From Prevotella sp. (GTDB taxonomy: Bacteria > Bacteroidota > Bacteroidia > Bacteroidales > Bacteroidaceae): a stretch of DNA of 64,000 bases. Location of the stretch: the NCBI GenBank assembly GCA_016287755.1, contig JAEEWT010000006.1, forward strand, positions 62,001-126,000. Direction: 5' to 3'. Below the pieces are notes generated by a model. The model saw nothing but the letters and a program-made list of their open reading frames with translations. It was not told the origin of the DNA and did no database searches. Below are positions 42,047 through 51,773 of this stretch, piece by piece. Within the stretch, counting starts at the first letter, position 1. Every line of letters begins with the position of its first letter. A program made the position numbers and the translations under genes.

Positions 42047-43834
42047 TCAATTGTTTGGCAGATCGCCAATGCGCGTTACTTTGAAATCGGATGCGGAGAA
42101 CCACTGGGCATGACAGGGCTGACCAGTAAAGGCCGCATCAGTGGAAACACCATAGGTAATGCTACCGTTGGAAACAACGATACTATCGATACTGACCAAA
42201 GACCAGCCTTTACCCTCACCAAAATAGTCGGATAAACTCTTGCTGCCATTCTTTTCATAATCATTGATATGGAACTTCATACCCATGATTTCGACCGTTG
42301 TGGTACTGACGAGTCTTTCCCCTACAGAATCCTTTATCTGTACGTCAGCCATTTTCTCCCTTACCTGCTCTACGAACTCACCACCCGTGTTGCCATATGC
42401 CGGAATCTGTTTGAACATCGTTCGTTGACCTGCTTGAGCATAGATATATGTGCCAGGACCTTCGGCACGGGCTAAGCAGTCCAGACGATAGATGCCTGGC
42501 TCTACCTGTCCTGTATGCTCAACCTGATACACCTCTTCGCAATCTCCATTCCATGCATCAAGATAACGGGTATTGTGGTCACCACTCCAATGTTCTCCAC
42601 TGGAGGTCAGGTGCGCACAGTTCTCTGCCTTAATCAGTTTCCAATCGCCTTGACGCAGGAAATCCTTGTCCTGAGAATTCATCACCACCCCTTGGTAGGT
42701 ATGTGTCTTCCGATAATGAGCCTGCTCACGTTCAGATGCCTGCTCATGAACCCAGATGAGCGAAGGTATCATACTGAACAGGGCTGCTAACCACAGTACA
42801 ATCCACAGAATACGTTGTCCGACACCCATGGGCTGAATCTTGCCCGACTTCGATAGTAGCATATGAACGATGGCATAGAGAGGGATGAACAGTGTCAGTA
42901 AGAGTCCGGCGATGAACACGGCCACCACCCAGGGATGACTTGCATACATCTCAGCCAGGTTCAGGTAGTTGATATCGAAAGGCAGGGGAATATGCATAGC
43001 CGAAGGAACGGTGAAGACAATGATGATAGACACAATAATCAGTAATAGGCAGACCAACAAGATGAGTCCGAAGATGGCAGCAAATCCCACGAAGAGTCCT
43101 GCAATGATGGATAGTATCACAGTGAGGGTTGCCCCCAAGCATCCACGATGTTGCTGTACGGGCTGCTTATCCTCTACCACTACATCGGCTAGGTTCTGCG
43201 GTGTCACGTCCTTCCCTTCCATCTCTAATACCTGCTTGGGTGTATTGGCGGTAGGCATGGCAATGGCCAACACGAAATAGAGAATGATCAGACCCAGATT
43301 GATTGAAAAGAAACTTCCGTGGAAAAAGAACTTGAACAATGGTGCCAGGAAGATGTTGGAACCTAATATCAGTAGCACATAGCCGATGCGCCACCAGGTA
43401 GCATCCGTTCCCGTATAGGATGCCAAGCCAGAGAGTACACCAGCCACCATCTGGTCGTTGGGATTACGGTAGAGTCGTTTACCGGCTGTTCTTGCCCGCA
43501 TGTTGTCAAAGATACTCTGGGCATTAGAACTTTCAGAACTTGTCTTGTGTTCCTCCTCCTTACCCTCGTCGTCACCTGTCAGCTGCTCTGGCTTTCCGAT
43601 ACGGGTGATGATGTCTTTAACATGATCGATGGTGATGGCTTCAACATCCTGCTGGCGCAGTTCATCAAACAGCTCAGCAATGCGTGCCTCGATATCATTC
43701 ACTATCTCGTCGCCATCTTCCTTTCGTCCGAACGACTGACGAAGCGACTCAATATACTGTTGCAACAGTTCGTAGGCATCCTCGTCGATCTGGAAGAGGC
43801 GCCCGCACAGGTTAATGGTGATATTCTTCTTCAT
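42047..43834 (-). CDS. PspC-domain membrane protein
   Basis: This 595-aa protein starts with a cytoplasmic helical region (MKKNITINLCGRLFQIDEDAYELLQQYIESL), followed by a PspC domain (RLYRNPNDQMVAGVLSGLASYTGTDATWWRIGYVLLI), about six further hydrophobic segments, and a C-terminal non-membrane domain. It follows a PadR-type regulator gene (14-bp gap); PadR-PspC pairs are common in Bacteroidetes and are linked to envelope stress. Ligand and function unknown. Confidence 0.85.
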   Translation of the reverse strand: MKKNITINLCGRLFQIDEDAYELLQQYIESLRQSFGRKEDGDEIVNDIEARIAELFDELRQQDVEAITIDHVKDIITRIGKPEQLTGDDEGKEEEHKTSSESSNAQSIFDNMRARTAGKRLYRNPNDQMVAGVLSGLASYTGTDATWWRIGYVLLILGSNIFLAPLFKFFFHGSFFSINLGLIILYFVLAIAMPTANTPKQVLEMEGKDVTPQNLADVVVEDKQPVQQHRGCLGATLTVILSIIAGLFVGFAAIFGLILLVCLLLIIVSIIIVFTVPSAMHIPLPFDINYLNLAEMYASHPWVVAVFIAGLLLTLFIPLYAIVHMLLSKSGKIQPMGVGQRILWIVLWLAALFSMIPSLIWVHEQASEREQAHYRKTHTYQGVVMNSQDKDFLRQGDWKLIKAENCAHLTSSGEHWSGDHNTRYLDAWNGDCEEVYQVEHTGQVEPGIYRLDCLARAEGPGTYIYAQAGQRTMFKQIPAYGNTGGEFVEQVREKMADVQIKDSVGERLVSTTTVEIMGMKFHINDYEKNGSKSLSDYFGEGKGWSLVSIDSIVVSNGSITYGVSTDAAFTGQPCHAQWFSASDFKVTRIGDLPNN

Positions 43835-43848
43835 ATTTGTTTAATTCT

Positions 43849-44202
43849 TTAATTCTTCAATTCTAACAGTTTCGGAGTAATCGTTTTCAGGTAGTTAATC
43901 GTATTAGAGAGTTCCATCCAAGACGAGTCGAGGCCTTCGAGGAACTGTTCACCCTCTTTACTGAGGGCATAGTACTTACGGGGCGGTCCCTGCGTAGATT
44001 CCTGCCATTGGTATTGCAGCAGTCCGTCGTTCTTCAAACGCGTCAGCAACGGGTAGAGCGTTCCCTCCACCACAAGCAGCTCCGCATTCTTCAGTTGCTG
44101 GATAATGTCGCTGGCATACGATGGCCGATGCTTCAGGAGCAGTAGCACACAGTACTCTAGCATCCCTTTCCGCATCTGCGACTTTGCATTCTCGATATTC
44201 AT
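43849..44202 (-). CDS. PadR-family transcriptional regulator
   Basis: This 117-aa winged-helix protein has the PadR signature MRKGMLEYCVLLLLKHRPSYASDIIQQL and VEGTLYPLLTRLKNDGLLQYQWQ. I start it at ATG 44202 (MNIENAKSQ), downstream of a promoter; the longer frame from 44277 would read through that promoter. The operator candidate at 44261-44283 suggests autoregulation of this gene and the PspC gene behind it. Confidence 0.9.
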   Translation of the reverse strand: MNIENAKSQMRKGMLEYCVLLLLKHRPSYASDIIQQLKNAELLVVEGTLYPLLTRLKNDGLLQYQWQESTQGPPRKYYALSKEGEQFLEGLDSSWMELSNTINYLKTITPKLLELKN

Positions 44203-44241
44203 ACGATACTGTTTATTTACGTTTGTATTCTTATTCTGCTG

Positions 44242-44283
44242 CAAAGATAGGTAAAATATGAGTACCTTGTAATGCAAGGTACT
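44242..44283 (-). promoter_or_regulatory. PadR promoter with palindromic operator
   Basis: A -7 box TATCTTTG (44249-44242) is preceded by a perfect palindrome AGTACCTTG-N5-CAAGGTACT (44261-44283) covering the -33 region, where a canonical TTTG is missing. This is the expected location of a repressor site for the PadR protein. Confidence 0.75.
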
Positions 44284-44435
44284 AAATAAATTTAGAAAAT
44301 TAAATATCTTTAACGATATGGTCTTGAACCTTCGTATATCTGAAAACCTTACACCTTATTAATAATATATTACTGCTTTCAAAACTCTGTCGATCATAGA
44401 TTGCAAGAAACAGCGTAAAAAAAACACTAAAAAAA

Positions 44436-44466
44436 TTTGTTGATTGAAAAATAATAATTAACTTTG
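44436..44466 (+). promoter_or_regulatory. susC-like gene promoter and leader
   Basis: TTTG (44436-44439), 19 nt, TAACTTTG (44459-44466). The predicted leader is about 135 nt and AT-rich. I see no riboswitch in the 330-bp gap between this gene and the divergent PadR gene. Confidence 0.75.
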
Positions 44467-44607
44467 CAACAGAATCTATGCAAAAAACTACTAATCAATG
44501 ATCCCTTGCACTTCATTTTGCAAGAAGATGATCATTGTATTTACAATAAACTATCTATCAAATAATTCTAACACCTATTATATTTTTATGCAAAACTTAT
44601 TAACATT

Positions 44608-47600
44608 ATGCAAAACTATTTGAAATTTCTATCCATCATCTGTGTCAGTACGATGGTGTTTGGAGGAACTGTCTCCGCTACACCAGTCACAACTGAGGAA
44701 CAAGTGTTTCAAGGTAAAGAGACTACACAGGTGAAGGGAGTCGTACTCGACTCTGACAGTCAGCCGGTTATCGGTGCAACTGTTGTTGAAGTGGGCACAG
44801 AAAGTAATGGTACCCTGACAGGGGCTGATGGTTCATTTACCATTTCCATTACCAGAGGTGCAAGTCTGAGAATCTCTTACGTCGGCTACAAGACGGTTAC
44901 CGTCAGGCCAACGGCAGGAAGAACTGTTCAGGTTACTTTGGAAGAAGATTCCGAGATACTGAACGATGTAGTGGTTGTGGGTTACGGTACACAACAGAAG
45001 AAACTCGTTACAGGTTCTACGGTCCATGTTACCGCAGAGAACATTGAGGCCGTCAATGCTGTAGATGCCTTCGGTGCTTTGCAGAGTCTGGCATCAGGTA
45101 TGAACATTGTGATGAACTCTGGACAGCCTGGTGAGGGTTACAAGGTTGTGATCCGTGGTATGGGTACCGCAGGTTCCAATACGCCGCTCTATGTAGTGGA
45201 TGGTGTGCCTGGTGCCAATATCGACGACCTCTCCCCGAACGACATCGAGAGCATCGACATCTTGAAGGATGCTGCATCCAGCGCCATCTATGGTGCCCGT
45301 GCATCTAACGGTGTCATCCTCGTCACCACCAAGAAAGGTAAGGCTGGTGCAGGACATGTAAATGTGTCATTCGACGGTTATCTGGGTTGGCAGAACGTGA
45401 ACACCAATGATGTAACACCGTTGAACGCCAAGCAATATATGGAGATTGTCAACAAGGCTCGTGAGATTCAGGGTGTTGAACCGTATGTATGGGAAAACTA
45501 TATCCCCAAGCAGTATCCCCAGATTATGAACGGCACTTGGAACGGTACCAACTGGCTCGAAGAGACAACCATCGACAATGCACCGATGCACAACGCATCT
45601 ATCAATATCTCTGGCGGTAGCGATTTGTCACGCTTTGCGCTTGGTTTCACCAAGTACCACCAGACAGGTACACTGGGTGCTCCTGCTGATCCGAAGTTCG
45701 ACCGCTATACCGTTCGTCTGAACTCCGACTATTCACTGATCAGAAAGCACGGTCGTGACGTACTGAAGGTTGGTGAGAACATCACCTTCTCAGTAACCGA
45801 TAAGCGTGGTGTTTCAGTGGGAGGTATCTATGGAAACAGCATCCGTACCCTCTTGGCTATGACACCGTTGCTGCCGGCATACAACGATCAGGGTGGCTAT
45901 TACGAGTATAGTGATATCCTAGCCGACAAGTGGAATTTCCTTGACGAGGCAGCCAACCCATTGGCTTCGATGAAGTATAACAATGGCATGGGCTACAACA
46001 AGGGTCACCGTTTGCAGACGAACTTCTTCCTGGAGTTTGCACCTATCAAGGGTCTTACATGGCGTACCAGTGCCGGTTGGCTCTATCGCCACAGAGAGAG
46101 TCGCAGCTACGTACCAGTCTTTGAGCTCAGTGCCAAGAACTCGAATCCTAACGATGACGTTCGTCAGAACCAGTCATACAGCATCCGCTGGTCATTGGAG
46201 AATACCATCAACTGGAAGAAGTCGTTCGGACTCCATAATATCGATGCCCTCCTCGGACAGTCTGTCGAGAAGTGGGGTTATGGTAATGGTGTCAATGTAA
46301 CCAACTCCAACTCACTTTTCCCTGGATCGTTCGATCATGCATTTATCAACAATGCCAATGTGGTGGATCCTTCCTTTACCTCTATCGGTGGTAGTCCTGA
46401 AGCACAGGGAGCCTTGGCATCGTTCTTTGGACGTGTCAACTACAACTACGACGAGACCTATCTGCTCTCACTCGTACTCCGTGCCGATGGTTCTTCCAAC
46501 TTCAAACGCGGTAAGCGTTGGGGTTACTTCCCCTCTATCTCTGCAGGTTGGGTCATCAGCAACGAGTCGTTCATGGAATCAACCAAGAGTTGGTTGGATT
46601 TCTTGAAACTGCGTGCAAGCTGGGGACAGAACGGTAACTGTAACATCTCTAACTTCCAGTATCTGGCCACAATCGACCTGAATGATCCTTACTATTTCGA
46701 CAACAAGGACAATCCTGCACTGGGTGCCTTCCCCAACATTCTTCCTAACGAGGATGTGAAGTGGGAAACTTCTGAGCAGCTTGACTTCGGTTTCGATGCC
46801 CGCTTCCTGAACAACCGTTTGGGCGTGGTATTCGACTGGTATAAGAAGACCACCAAGGACTGGCTGGTAGTTGCTCCGATGCTGCTCTCTTACGGTACTG
46901 GTGCTCCTTATATCAATGGTGGTGATATCCAGAATAAGGGTTATGAGGTTCAGCTGAGCTGGAACGACAGAATCGGTAAGGATTTCAGATATAACATCTC
47001 TGCTAACTTCTCGCATAACAAGAACGAGGTAACCCGTCTGGCTAACTCAGAAGGTATTATCCATGGTGGTTCCAATGCCATCGCACAGAACACCGCTGAG
47101 CTTTATCGCCTCCAGGTAGGCTATCCTATCGGTTACTTCTGGGGCTACGAGATGGAAGGTATCATCCAGAACGAACAGCAGCTGCAGGACTACCTTGCAC
47201 GTAACTGTAAAGGCGACAAGGCTAACTCTCTGCAGGGTGCATCCTTACAGCCTGGTGACGTAATGTTCAAAGATTTCGATGGCGACGGAAAGGTTGAGAC
47301 GGGTGATGATGACAAGACGATGATTGGTGATCCGAATCCTGATTATACCGTTGGTCTGAACATCAACATCGCTTATAAGGGCTTTGACCTGGGTATCAAC
47401 GGTTATGGCTCCTTCGGACAGCAGGTAGCTAAGAGCTATCGTCAGTTCTCTGACCATCCCGATGACAACTACTGTACAGATGTCTATACCAAGTACTGGA
47501 CAGGCGAAGGCAGCACCAACCGCTATCCGCGCTTCTCCGACGGTAAGACCGCTAACATGTCTGAGATCTCACGCGTTTGGATCGAAGATGCCGACTTCTT

Positions 47601-47832
47601 CAAGATCTCACGCATCTCCTTCGGTTACGATTTCAAGCGTCTCTATTCGAAGCTGCCGGTACAGAAGTGCCGTCTCTATGTGTCACTCAGCAACTTCTTC
47701 ACCTTCACCGGCTACTCAGGTATGGATCCTGAAGTGGGCTTTGGTAATGGAACAAGCTGGGCATCTGGTATCGACTGTGGTTACTATCCCTCATCACGTG
47801 CCTTCCAGGTGGGTCTGAACGTCAACTTCTAA
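44608..47832 (+). CDS. SusC/RagA-family TonB-dependent receptor
   Basis: This 1074-aa outer-membrane protein has a signal peptide, an N-terminal carboxypeptidase-D-like domain (VKGVVLDSDSQPVIGATVVEVG), a plug with VVVGYGTQQKK and the SusC signature LKDAASSAIYGARASNGVILVTTKKG, and a long barrel ending in aromatic residues (VGLNVNF). SusC proteins import glycan fragments captured by their SusD partner, encoded 34 bp downstream. Substrate not predictable: no glycosidase or sensor gene is directly adjacent. Confidence 0.95.
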   Translation: MQNYLKFLSIICVSTMVFGGTVSATPVTTEEQVFQGKETTQVKGVVLDSDSQPVIGATVVEVGTESNGTLTGADGSFTISITRGASLRISYVGYKTVTVRPTAGRTVQVTLEEDSEILNDVVVVGYGTQQKKLVTGSTVHVTAENIEAVNAVDAFGALQSLASGMNIVMNSGQPGEGYKVVIRGMGTAGSNTPLYVVDGVPGANIDDLSPNDIESIDILKDAASSAIYGARASNGVILVTTKKGKAGAGHVNVSFDGYLGWQNVNTNDVTPLNAKQYMEIVNKAREIQGVEPYVWENYIPKQYPQIMNGTWNGTNWLEETTIDNAPMHNASINISGGSDLSRFALGFTKYHQTGTLGAPADPKFDRYTVRLNSDYSLIRKHGRDVLKVGENITFSVTDKRGVSVGGIYGNSIRTLLAMTPLLPAYNDQGGYYEYSDILADKWNFLDEAANPLASMKYNNGMGYNKGHRLQTNFFLEFAPIKGLTWRTSAGWLYRHRESRSYVPVFELSAKNSNPNDDVRQNQSYSIRWSLENTINWKKSFGLHNIDALLGQSVEKWGYGNGVNVTNSNSLFPGSFDHAFINNANVVDPSFTSIGGSPEAQGALASFFGRVNYNYDETYLLSLVLRADGSSNFKRGKRWGYFPSISAGWVISNESFMESTKSWLDFLKLRASWGQNGNCNISNFQYLATIDLNDPYYFDNKDNPALGAFPNILPNEDVKWETSEQLDFGFDARFLNNRLGVVFDWYKKTTKDWLVVAPMLLSYGTGAPYINGGDIQNKGYEVQLSWNDRIGKDFRYNISANFSHNKNEVTRLANSEGIIHGGSNAIAQNTAELYRLQVGYPIGYFWGYEMEGIIQNEQQLQDYLARNCKGDKANSLQGASLQPGDVMFKDFDGDGKVETGDDDKTMIGDPNPDYTVGLNINIAYKGFDLGINGYGSFGQQVAKSYRQFSDHPDDNYCTDVYTKYWTGEGSTNRYPRFSDGKTANMSEISRVWIEDADFFKISRISFGYDFKRLYSKLPVQKCRLYVSLSNFFTFTGYSGMDPEVGFGNGTSWASGIDCGYYPSSRAFQVGLNVNF

Positions 47833-47866
47833 AGATTGAAGAATATATAATTAAAGAATTGAAGTT

Positions 47867-49666
47867 ATGAAAACAATATATCAATTTATCTGCGCAATAT
47901 GCGTGATATGTGGTTTCTGCGCCTGTGAGGACTTCCTCGACACAGACAACCTCACGATGAAGGATACGTCGAATTTCCCTGTCAATGAAACAGATGCTTT
48001 CCAGATGGTGAATGGTATCTATTCCGTGATGAACCGAAACCTGGCCGACCCTGAGGAAGATCCTTTCTTTATCTTTGATATCGCTTCTGACGATCGTCTG
48101 GGTGGCGGTAGTCAGAGTAACATCGGTGCACAAGGTGTTGACCGTTTGATGAATGCTTACGTTGACTGGATGAAACCACTTTGGCAGCAGCGTTATGCTG
48201 GTATCAACCGTGCTAACAATGCATTGGAGACCATCGACAACGTGAAAGAGTGGTCTTCACCCGACAAGAAGAACCAACTGCTTTGTGAGATCTATTTCCT
48301 CCGTGCATGGTATTACTTCAACCTGGCTCAGGTGTTCAATGGTGTACCTCTGGTATTGTCAACAGAACCTCAGAATCTGCCGAGGTCTTCAGCGGATGAG
48401 GTGTATGCACAGATTGCATCCGACTTGAAGGCTTCCATCGAGGCAGGTCCGTCAACTAAGTATCCCGACTTTGGTATCGGACGTGTTTCCAAGTGGGCAG
48501 CTGAAGGTATGATGGCTCGCGTATGGTTGTTCTACACGGGTTTCTATGGTAAATCTGAACTTCCCCTCGTTGAAGGTGGAAGCATTTCCAAGAGTCAGGT
48601 TGTTTCATGGCTCGAGGATTGTATCCAGAACAGCGGTTATGGTCTTGTAAGTGACCAGCGTAATCTCTGGCCTTACACCAACCCTTACACCGCTAAGGAC
48701 TATCCCTATACCAACGAACCTATCATTGTCAAGACTGCTGCTGGCACAGACTCCATCACCGGTTACAAAATTAAAGACGGCATCAACTGGGAGACCGACG
48801 AGAACATCGAGAGCATGTTTGCCATCAAGATGTCTAACAAGCCCGGTTGGAGTGCTGATTCACAGCTTCGTCATAACCGTATTGTAGAGTTCTACAATCC
48901 CCGTAAGACCACCGAGGCCGCCTTCCCGTTCTCTGTGCAAGGTTATTCCAACGGTCCTGTATGCTGGAAGTTGTGGACCGACTGGGCTGAGGATCCCGAC
49001 TACGCTGGCGACTATCGTCGTGTAGGCTCTATCTGTAAGCGTGCCGATGAGATTCCTGGTTACAAGGGTGACCCTGCCAAGGAGGTAGAGAACACCGACC
49101 TGCTGGCTAAGAAGTACATCGGCTGTGAGGCATGGAATGAGGACCACAGCGGTCGTTATCTGAGCTACGGTTACTACTATGGTAGTGAGAACAACCGTCA
49201 GACCGGTTTGACACAGTCGCTCGTATGGCTCCGTTTTGCTGATGTACTGCTGATGCACTCTGAGCTGACAGACGGTAAGACTATCTACAATGGCAAGAGT
49301 GGTTTGAACGCTGTTCGTCAGCGTGCAGGACTGGGAGATCTTCCCTATAGTCTGACACTGCTGAAGAAGGAACGTCGCTACGAGCTCTGCTTCGAGGCCC
49401 TGCGCTGGAACGATCTGCGCCGTTGGGGTGATGTAGAGGAGAAGGTGAAGAACCAGGTGGGTAACCCCATCCTGAACCAAGGTATTCCTGGTGAGTATGC
49501 CTTCACCAACGACTTCATGCAGCGCTATCGTGATACCGGTGGCGGCTTCTTCAAGATTCCTGAGGATCAGGTAACCTTGTCAGAAGGTGTCTTGGAACAG
49601 AACCCAGGCTGGGAAGGCAGTCAGACCAATTGGTCGAAGGGAGACCTTCCTTATAAGTTCAAATAA
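47867..49666 (+). CDS. SusD/RagB-family surface glycan-binding lipoprotein
   Basis: This 599-aa protein has a lipobox (VICGFCACEDFLDT) and typical SusD features: NNALETIDNVKEWS, EIYFLRAWYYFNLAQVFNGVPLV, and the C-terminal LLKKERRYELCFEALRWNDLRRWG. It pairs with the SusC protein to bind and import oligosaccharides. A strong terminator follows at 49678. The pair stands without neighbouring hydrolase genes, unlike most complete polysaccharide utilisation loci. Confidence 0.95.
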   Translation: MKTIYQFICAICVICGFCACEDFLDTDNLTMKDTSNFPVNETDAFQMVNGIYSVMNRNLADPEEDPFFIFDIASDDRLGGGSQSNIGAQGVDRLMNAYVDWMKPLWQQRYAGINRANNALETIDNVKEWSSPDKKNQLLCEIYFLRAWYYFNLAQVFNGVPLVLSTEPQNLPRSSADEVYAQIASDLKASIEAGPSTKYPDFGIGRVSKWAAEGMMARVWLFYTGFYGKSELPLVEGGSISKSQVVSWLEDCIQNSGYGLVSDQRNLWPYTNPYTAKDYPYTNEPIIVKTAAGTDSITGYKIKDGINWETDENIESMFAIKMSNKPGWSADSQLRHNRIVEFYNPRKTTEAAFPFSVQGYSNGPVCWKLWTDWAEDPDYAGDYRRVGSICKRADEIPGYKGDPAKEVENTDLLAKKYIGCEAWNEDHSGRYLSYGYYYGSENNRQTGLTQSLVWLRFADVLLMHSELTDGKTIYNGKSGLNAVRQRAGLGDLPYSLTLLKKERRYELCFEALRWNDLRRWGDVEEKVKNQVGNPILNQGIPGEYAFTNDFMQRYRDTGGGFFKIPEDQVTLSEGVLEQNPGWEGSQTNWSKGDLPYKFK

Positions 49667-49677
49667 TTGAGTTATTT

Positions 49678-49712
49678 CATCGGGCAGCTGAATTCAGCTG
49701 CCCGATGTTTTT
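49678..49712. terminator. Bidirectional terminator between the susD-like gene and trpG
   Basis: A perfect inverted repeat CATCGGGCAGCTGAA/TTCAGCTGCCCGATG (15-bp arms) with TTTTT at the right; the trpG stop lies directly at its right edge, so it can serve both convergent transcripts. Confidence 0.92.
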
Positions 49713-50301
49713 ATATACTTGCTATCCAATTCTGCAAGATGGTGCGCCCATCTGGGGTAAGCACACTCTCGGGATGGAACTGAATACCATGGATATCGTA
49801 TTCACGATGACGAAGAGCCATGATCTGACCTTCATCACTCAACGCCGTAATCTCCAGACATGTGGGGAAGTCGTCTGTGGAGACTACCCATGAATGGTAT
49901 CTTCCCATGGTGAACCGCTCACTGATATTCGCAAAGATCGGATCGATGCACTTCCCGTCTTCCATGACCAGACAGCCCTCTGTGGCCACACCATGGAAAA
50001 CATCCGAGAGGTTCTCGAGCTTTCCACCAAAGACCTCCCCGATGGCCTGATGACCTAAGCACACGCCAAGGATGGGTTTCTTACCAGCATAGGTGCGGAT
50101 CACATCCAAGAGGAGTCCTGCCTCGGAAGGAATACCAGGGCCAGGACTCAGTACGATACCGTCGAACTCATCCAGTGCCGAAAGTTCGAACTGGTCGTTA
50201 CGGAACACTTTTACCTCAGCACCCAACTCCTTCAGCAAGTGCGACAGGTTATAGGTGAAACTATCGTAGTTATCGATAATAATAATCTTATTCTTCTTCA
50301 T
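49711..50301 (-). CDS. trpG: Anthranilate synthase component II (glutamine amidotransferase)
   Basis: This 196-aa class I glutamine amidotransferase shows YDSFTYNLSHLL, the catalytic-Cys motif ILGVCLGHQAIGE and HGIQFHPESVLT. It supplies ammonia to TrpE. It is the last gene of the trp operon here, 12 bp after trpE, ending at a bidirectional terminator. A role in folate (PabA) cannot be excluded but the operon context favours tryptophan. Confidence 0.93.
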   Translation of the reverse strand: MKKNKIIIIDNYDSFTYNLSHLLKELGAEVKVFRNDQFELSALDEFDGIVLSPGPGIPSEAGLLLDVIRTYAGKKPILGVCLGHQAIGEVFGGKLENLSDVFHGVATEGCLVMEDGKCIDPIFANISERFTMGRYHSWVVSTDDFPTCLEITALSDEGQIMALRHREYDIHGIQFHPESVLTPDGRTILQNWIASI

Positions 50302-50313
50302 GACTTCAGTGTT

Positions 50314-51747
50314 TTACATGGATTCTGCCAGCAGGATGGCTCTTCTCAGCGCACCGAGTTTGTTGTTCACCTCCTGCAATTCGTATTCCTCATTACTCTT
50401 CGCAACGATACCGCCGCCTGCCTGGAACCACAGTTCGCTGTTCCTGCTGACAAACGTACGGATGGTGATGGCATGGTTCAGAGAACGGTCGAAACCGATG
50501 TAACCGATGCAACCGCCATAGGCACCCCTGTTATGAGGCTCATACTCAGAGATCAGCTGCATGGCACGCACCTTGGGAGCACCCGAAAGCGTTCCTGCCG
50601 GGAAGGTGTCTATGAAGGTCTTGATGGGATCAGCCTGATCGTCGAGAACGCCACTCACCCTACTCACGAGATGAATCACATGACTGTAGTACTGCAGGTC
50701 TTTGTAGAACTCCACCTTCACCCCATGACAGTTTCGGGAGAGGTCGTTACGTGCCAGATCCACCAGCATCACATGTTCCGCATTCTCCTTCGGGTCGTTA
50801 CGCAGATACTCCGCATTCTTACGGTCCTGCTCCTCATCTCCTGTACGTCGCGTCGTACCGGCAATAGGATCGATGAAAGCATGATAAGCTGTTTGGGAAC
50901 CCTCTGTCACCTTCTCTATCCTACAATGTGTCTCAGGCGAAGAGCCGAAAATACGGAAGCCGCCAAAATCGAAATAGAACAGATACGGTGATGGATTGAT
51001 GCTGCGCAGGGCACGGTAGAGTTTGAAGTCATCACCCTCGTACTTCTGTACGAACCGCCTTGAGAGCACAATCTGGAACACATCGCCGCGCAGACAGTGA
51101 CGGATACCCTTACGGATATTCTCCTTGTGCTCCTCATTGGTCAAGGAAGATGATGTCTCGCCTACCGGATGGAAATCATACGCATTGATGTTCCCACGGT
51201 TCATGGAGCGCAGCAGGTCGTCTAGGACCTGTCCTGTGGTGGAACCATCCTGGCTAAGGGTGACCAGTGTAATCTTACTGTTATGATGATCAAAGACGAT
51301 GACATCCCGATAGAGGATATAATACATGTCGGGTGCATCGTTCTTCTCCTGGGTCTCATCCTTCACAGCGATATCCTCGAAGTAGCGCACCGCATTGAAC
51401 GAAGTATAGCCATACAGTCCGCAGTACGCCGCATGCTCCCCTTCCACCTGGAAACGATCCAGGAAGTCGTTGATGACATGATGCGTACGATAGTCTTTAT
51501 CAAGCTGACGACGTACCACGCTACCATCGGGGAAGGTACAGATACTCTCGCCATGACTCACGGCCACCGAGGCAATCGGGTTCACCCCGATGAACGAACG
51601 ACTGTTATTGGCATCGTGGTAATCAGAACTCTCCATCAACGCACTCTGCGGATAGAGGTCGCGCAACCGCATATACACACCAACCGGCGTATAGAGGTCG
51701 CCGAGGATGGTTCTGCTTTCGGTTGTATAATGAAAACGAATATCCAT
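50314..51747 (-). CDS. trpE: Anthranilate synthase component I
   Basis: This 477-aa chorismate-utilising enzyme has the C-terminal signatures IDPIAGTTRRTGDEEQDRKN, LVDLARNDLSR and TFPAGTLSGAPKVRAMQL. It converts chorismate to anthranilate with TrpG. An N-terminal segment with MESSDYHDANNSRSFIGVNP fits the LLES-type feedback site region in altered form. Operon position: between trpB and trpG. Confidence 0.94.
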   Translation of the reverse strand: MDIRFHYTTESRTILGDLYTPVGVYMRLRDLYPQSALMESSDYHDANNSRSFIGVNPIASVAVSHGESICTFPDGSVVRRQLDKDYRTHHVINDFLDRFQVEGEHAAYCGLYGYTSFNAVRYFEDIAVKDETQEKNDAPDMYYILYRDVIVFDHHNSKITLVTLSQDGSTTGQVLDDLLRSMNRGNINAYDFHPVGETSSSLTNEEHKENIRKGIRHCLRGDVFQIVLSRRFVQKYEGDDFKLYRALRSINPSPYLFYFDFGGFRIFGSSPETHCRIEKVTEGSQTAYHAFIDPIAGTTRRTGDEEQDRKNAEYLRNDPKENAEHVMLVDLARNDLSRNCHGVKVEFYKDLQYYSHVIHLVSRVSGVLDDQADPIKTFIDTFPAGTLSGAPKVRAMQLISEYEPHNRGAYGGCIGYIGFDRSLNHAITIRTFVSRNSELWFQAGGGIVAKSNEEYELQEVNNKLGALRRAILLAESM

Positions 51748-51773
51748 ATTTGTGTTTGTTTGATTGTTATACG

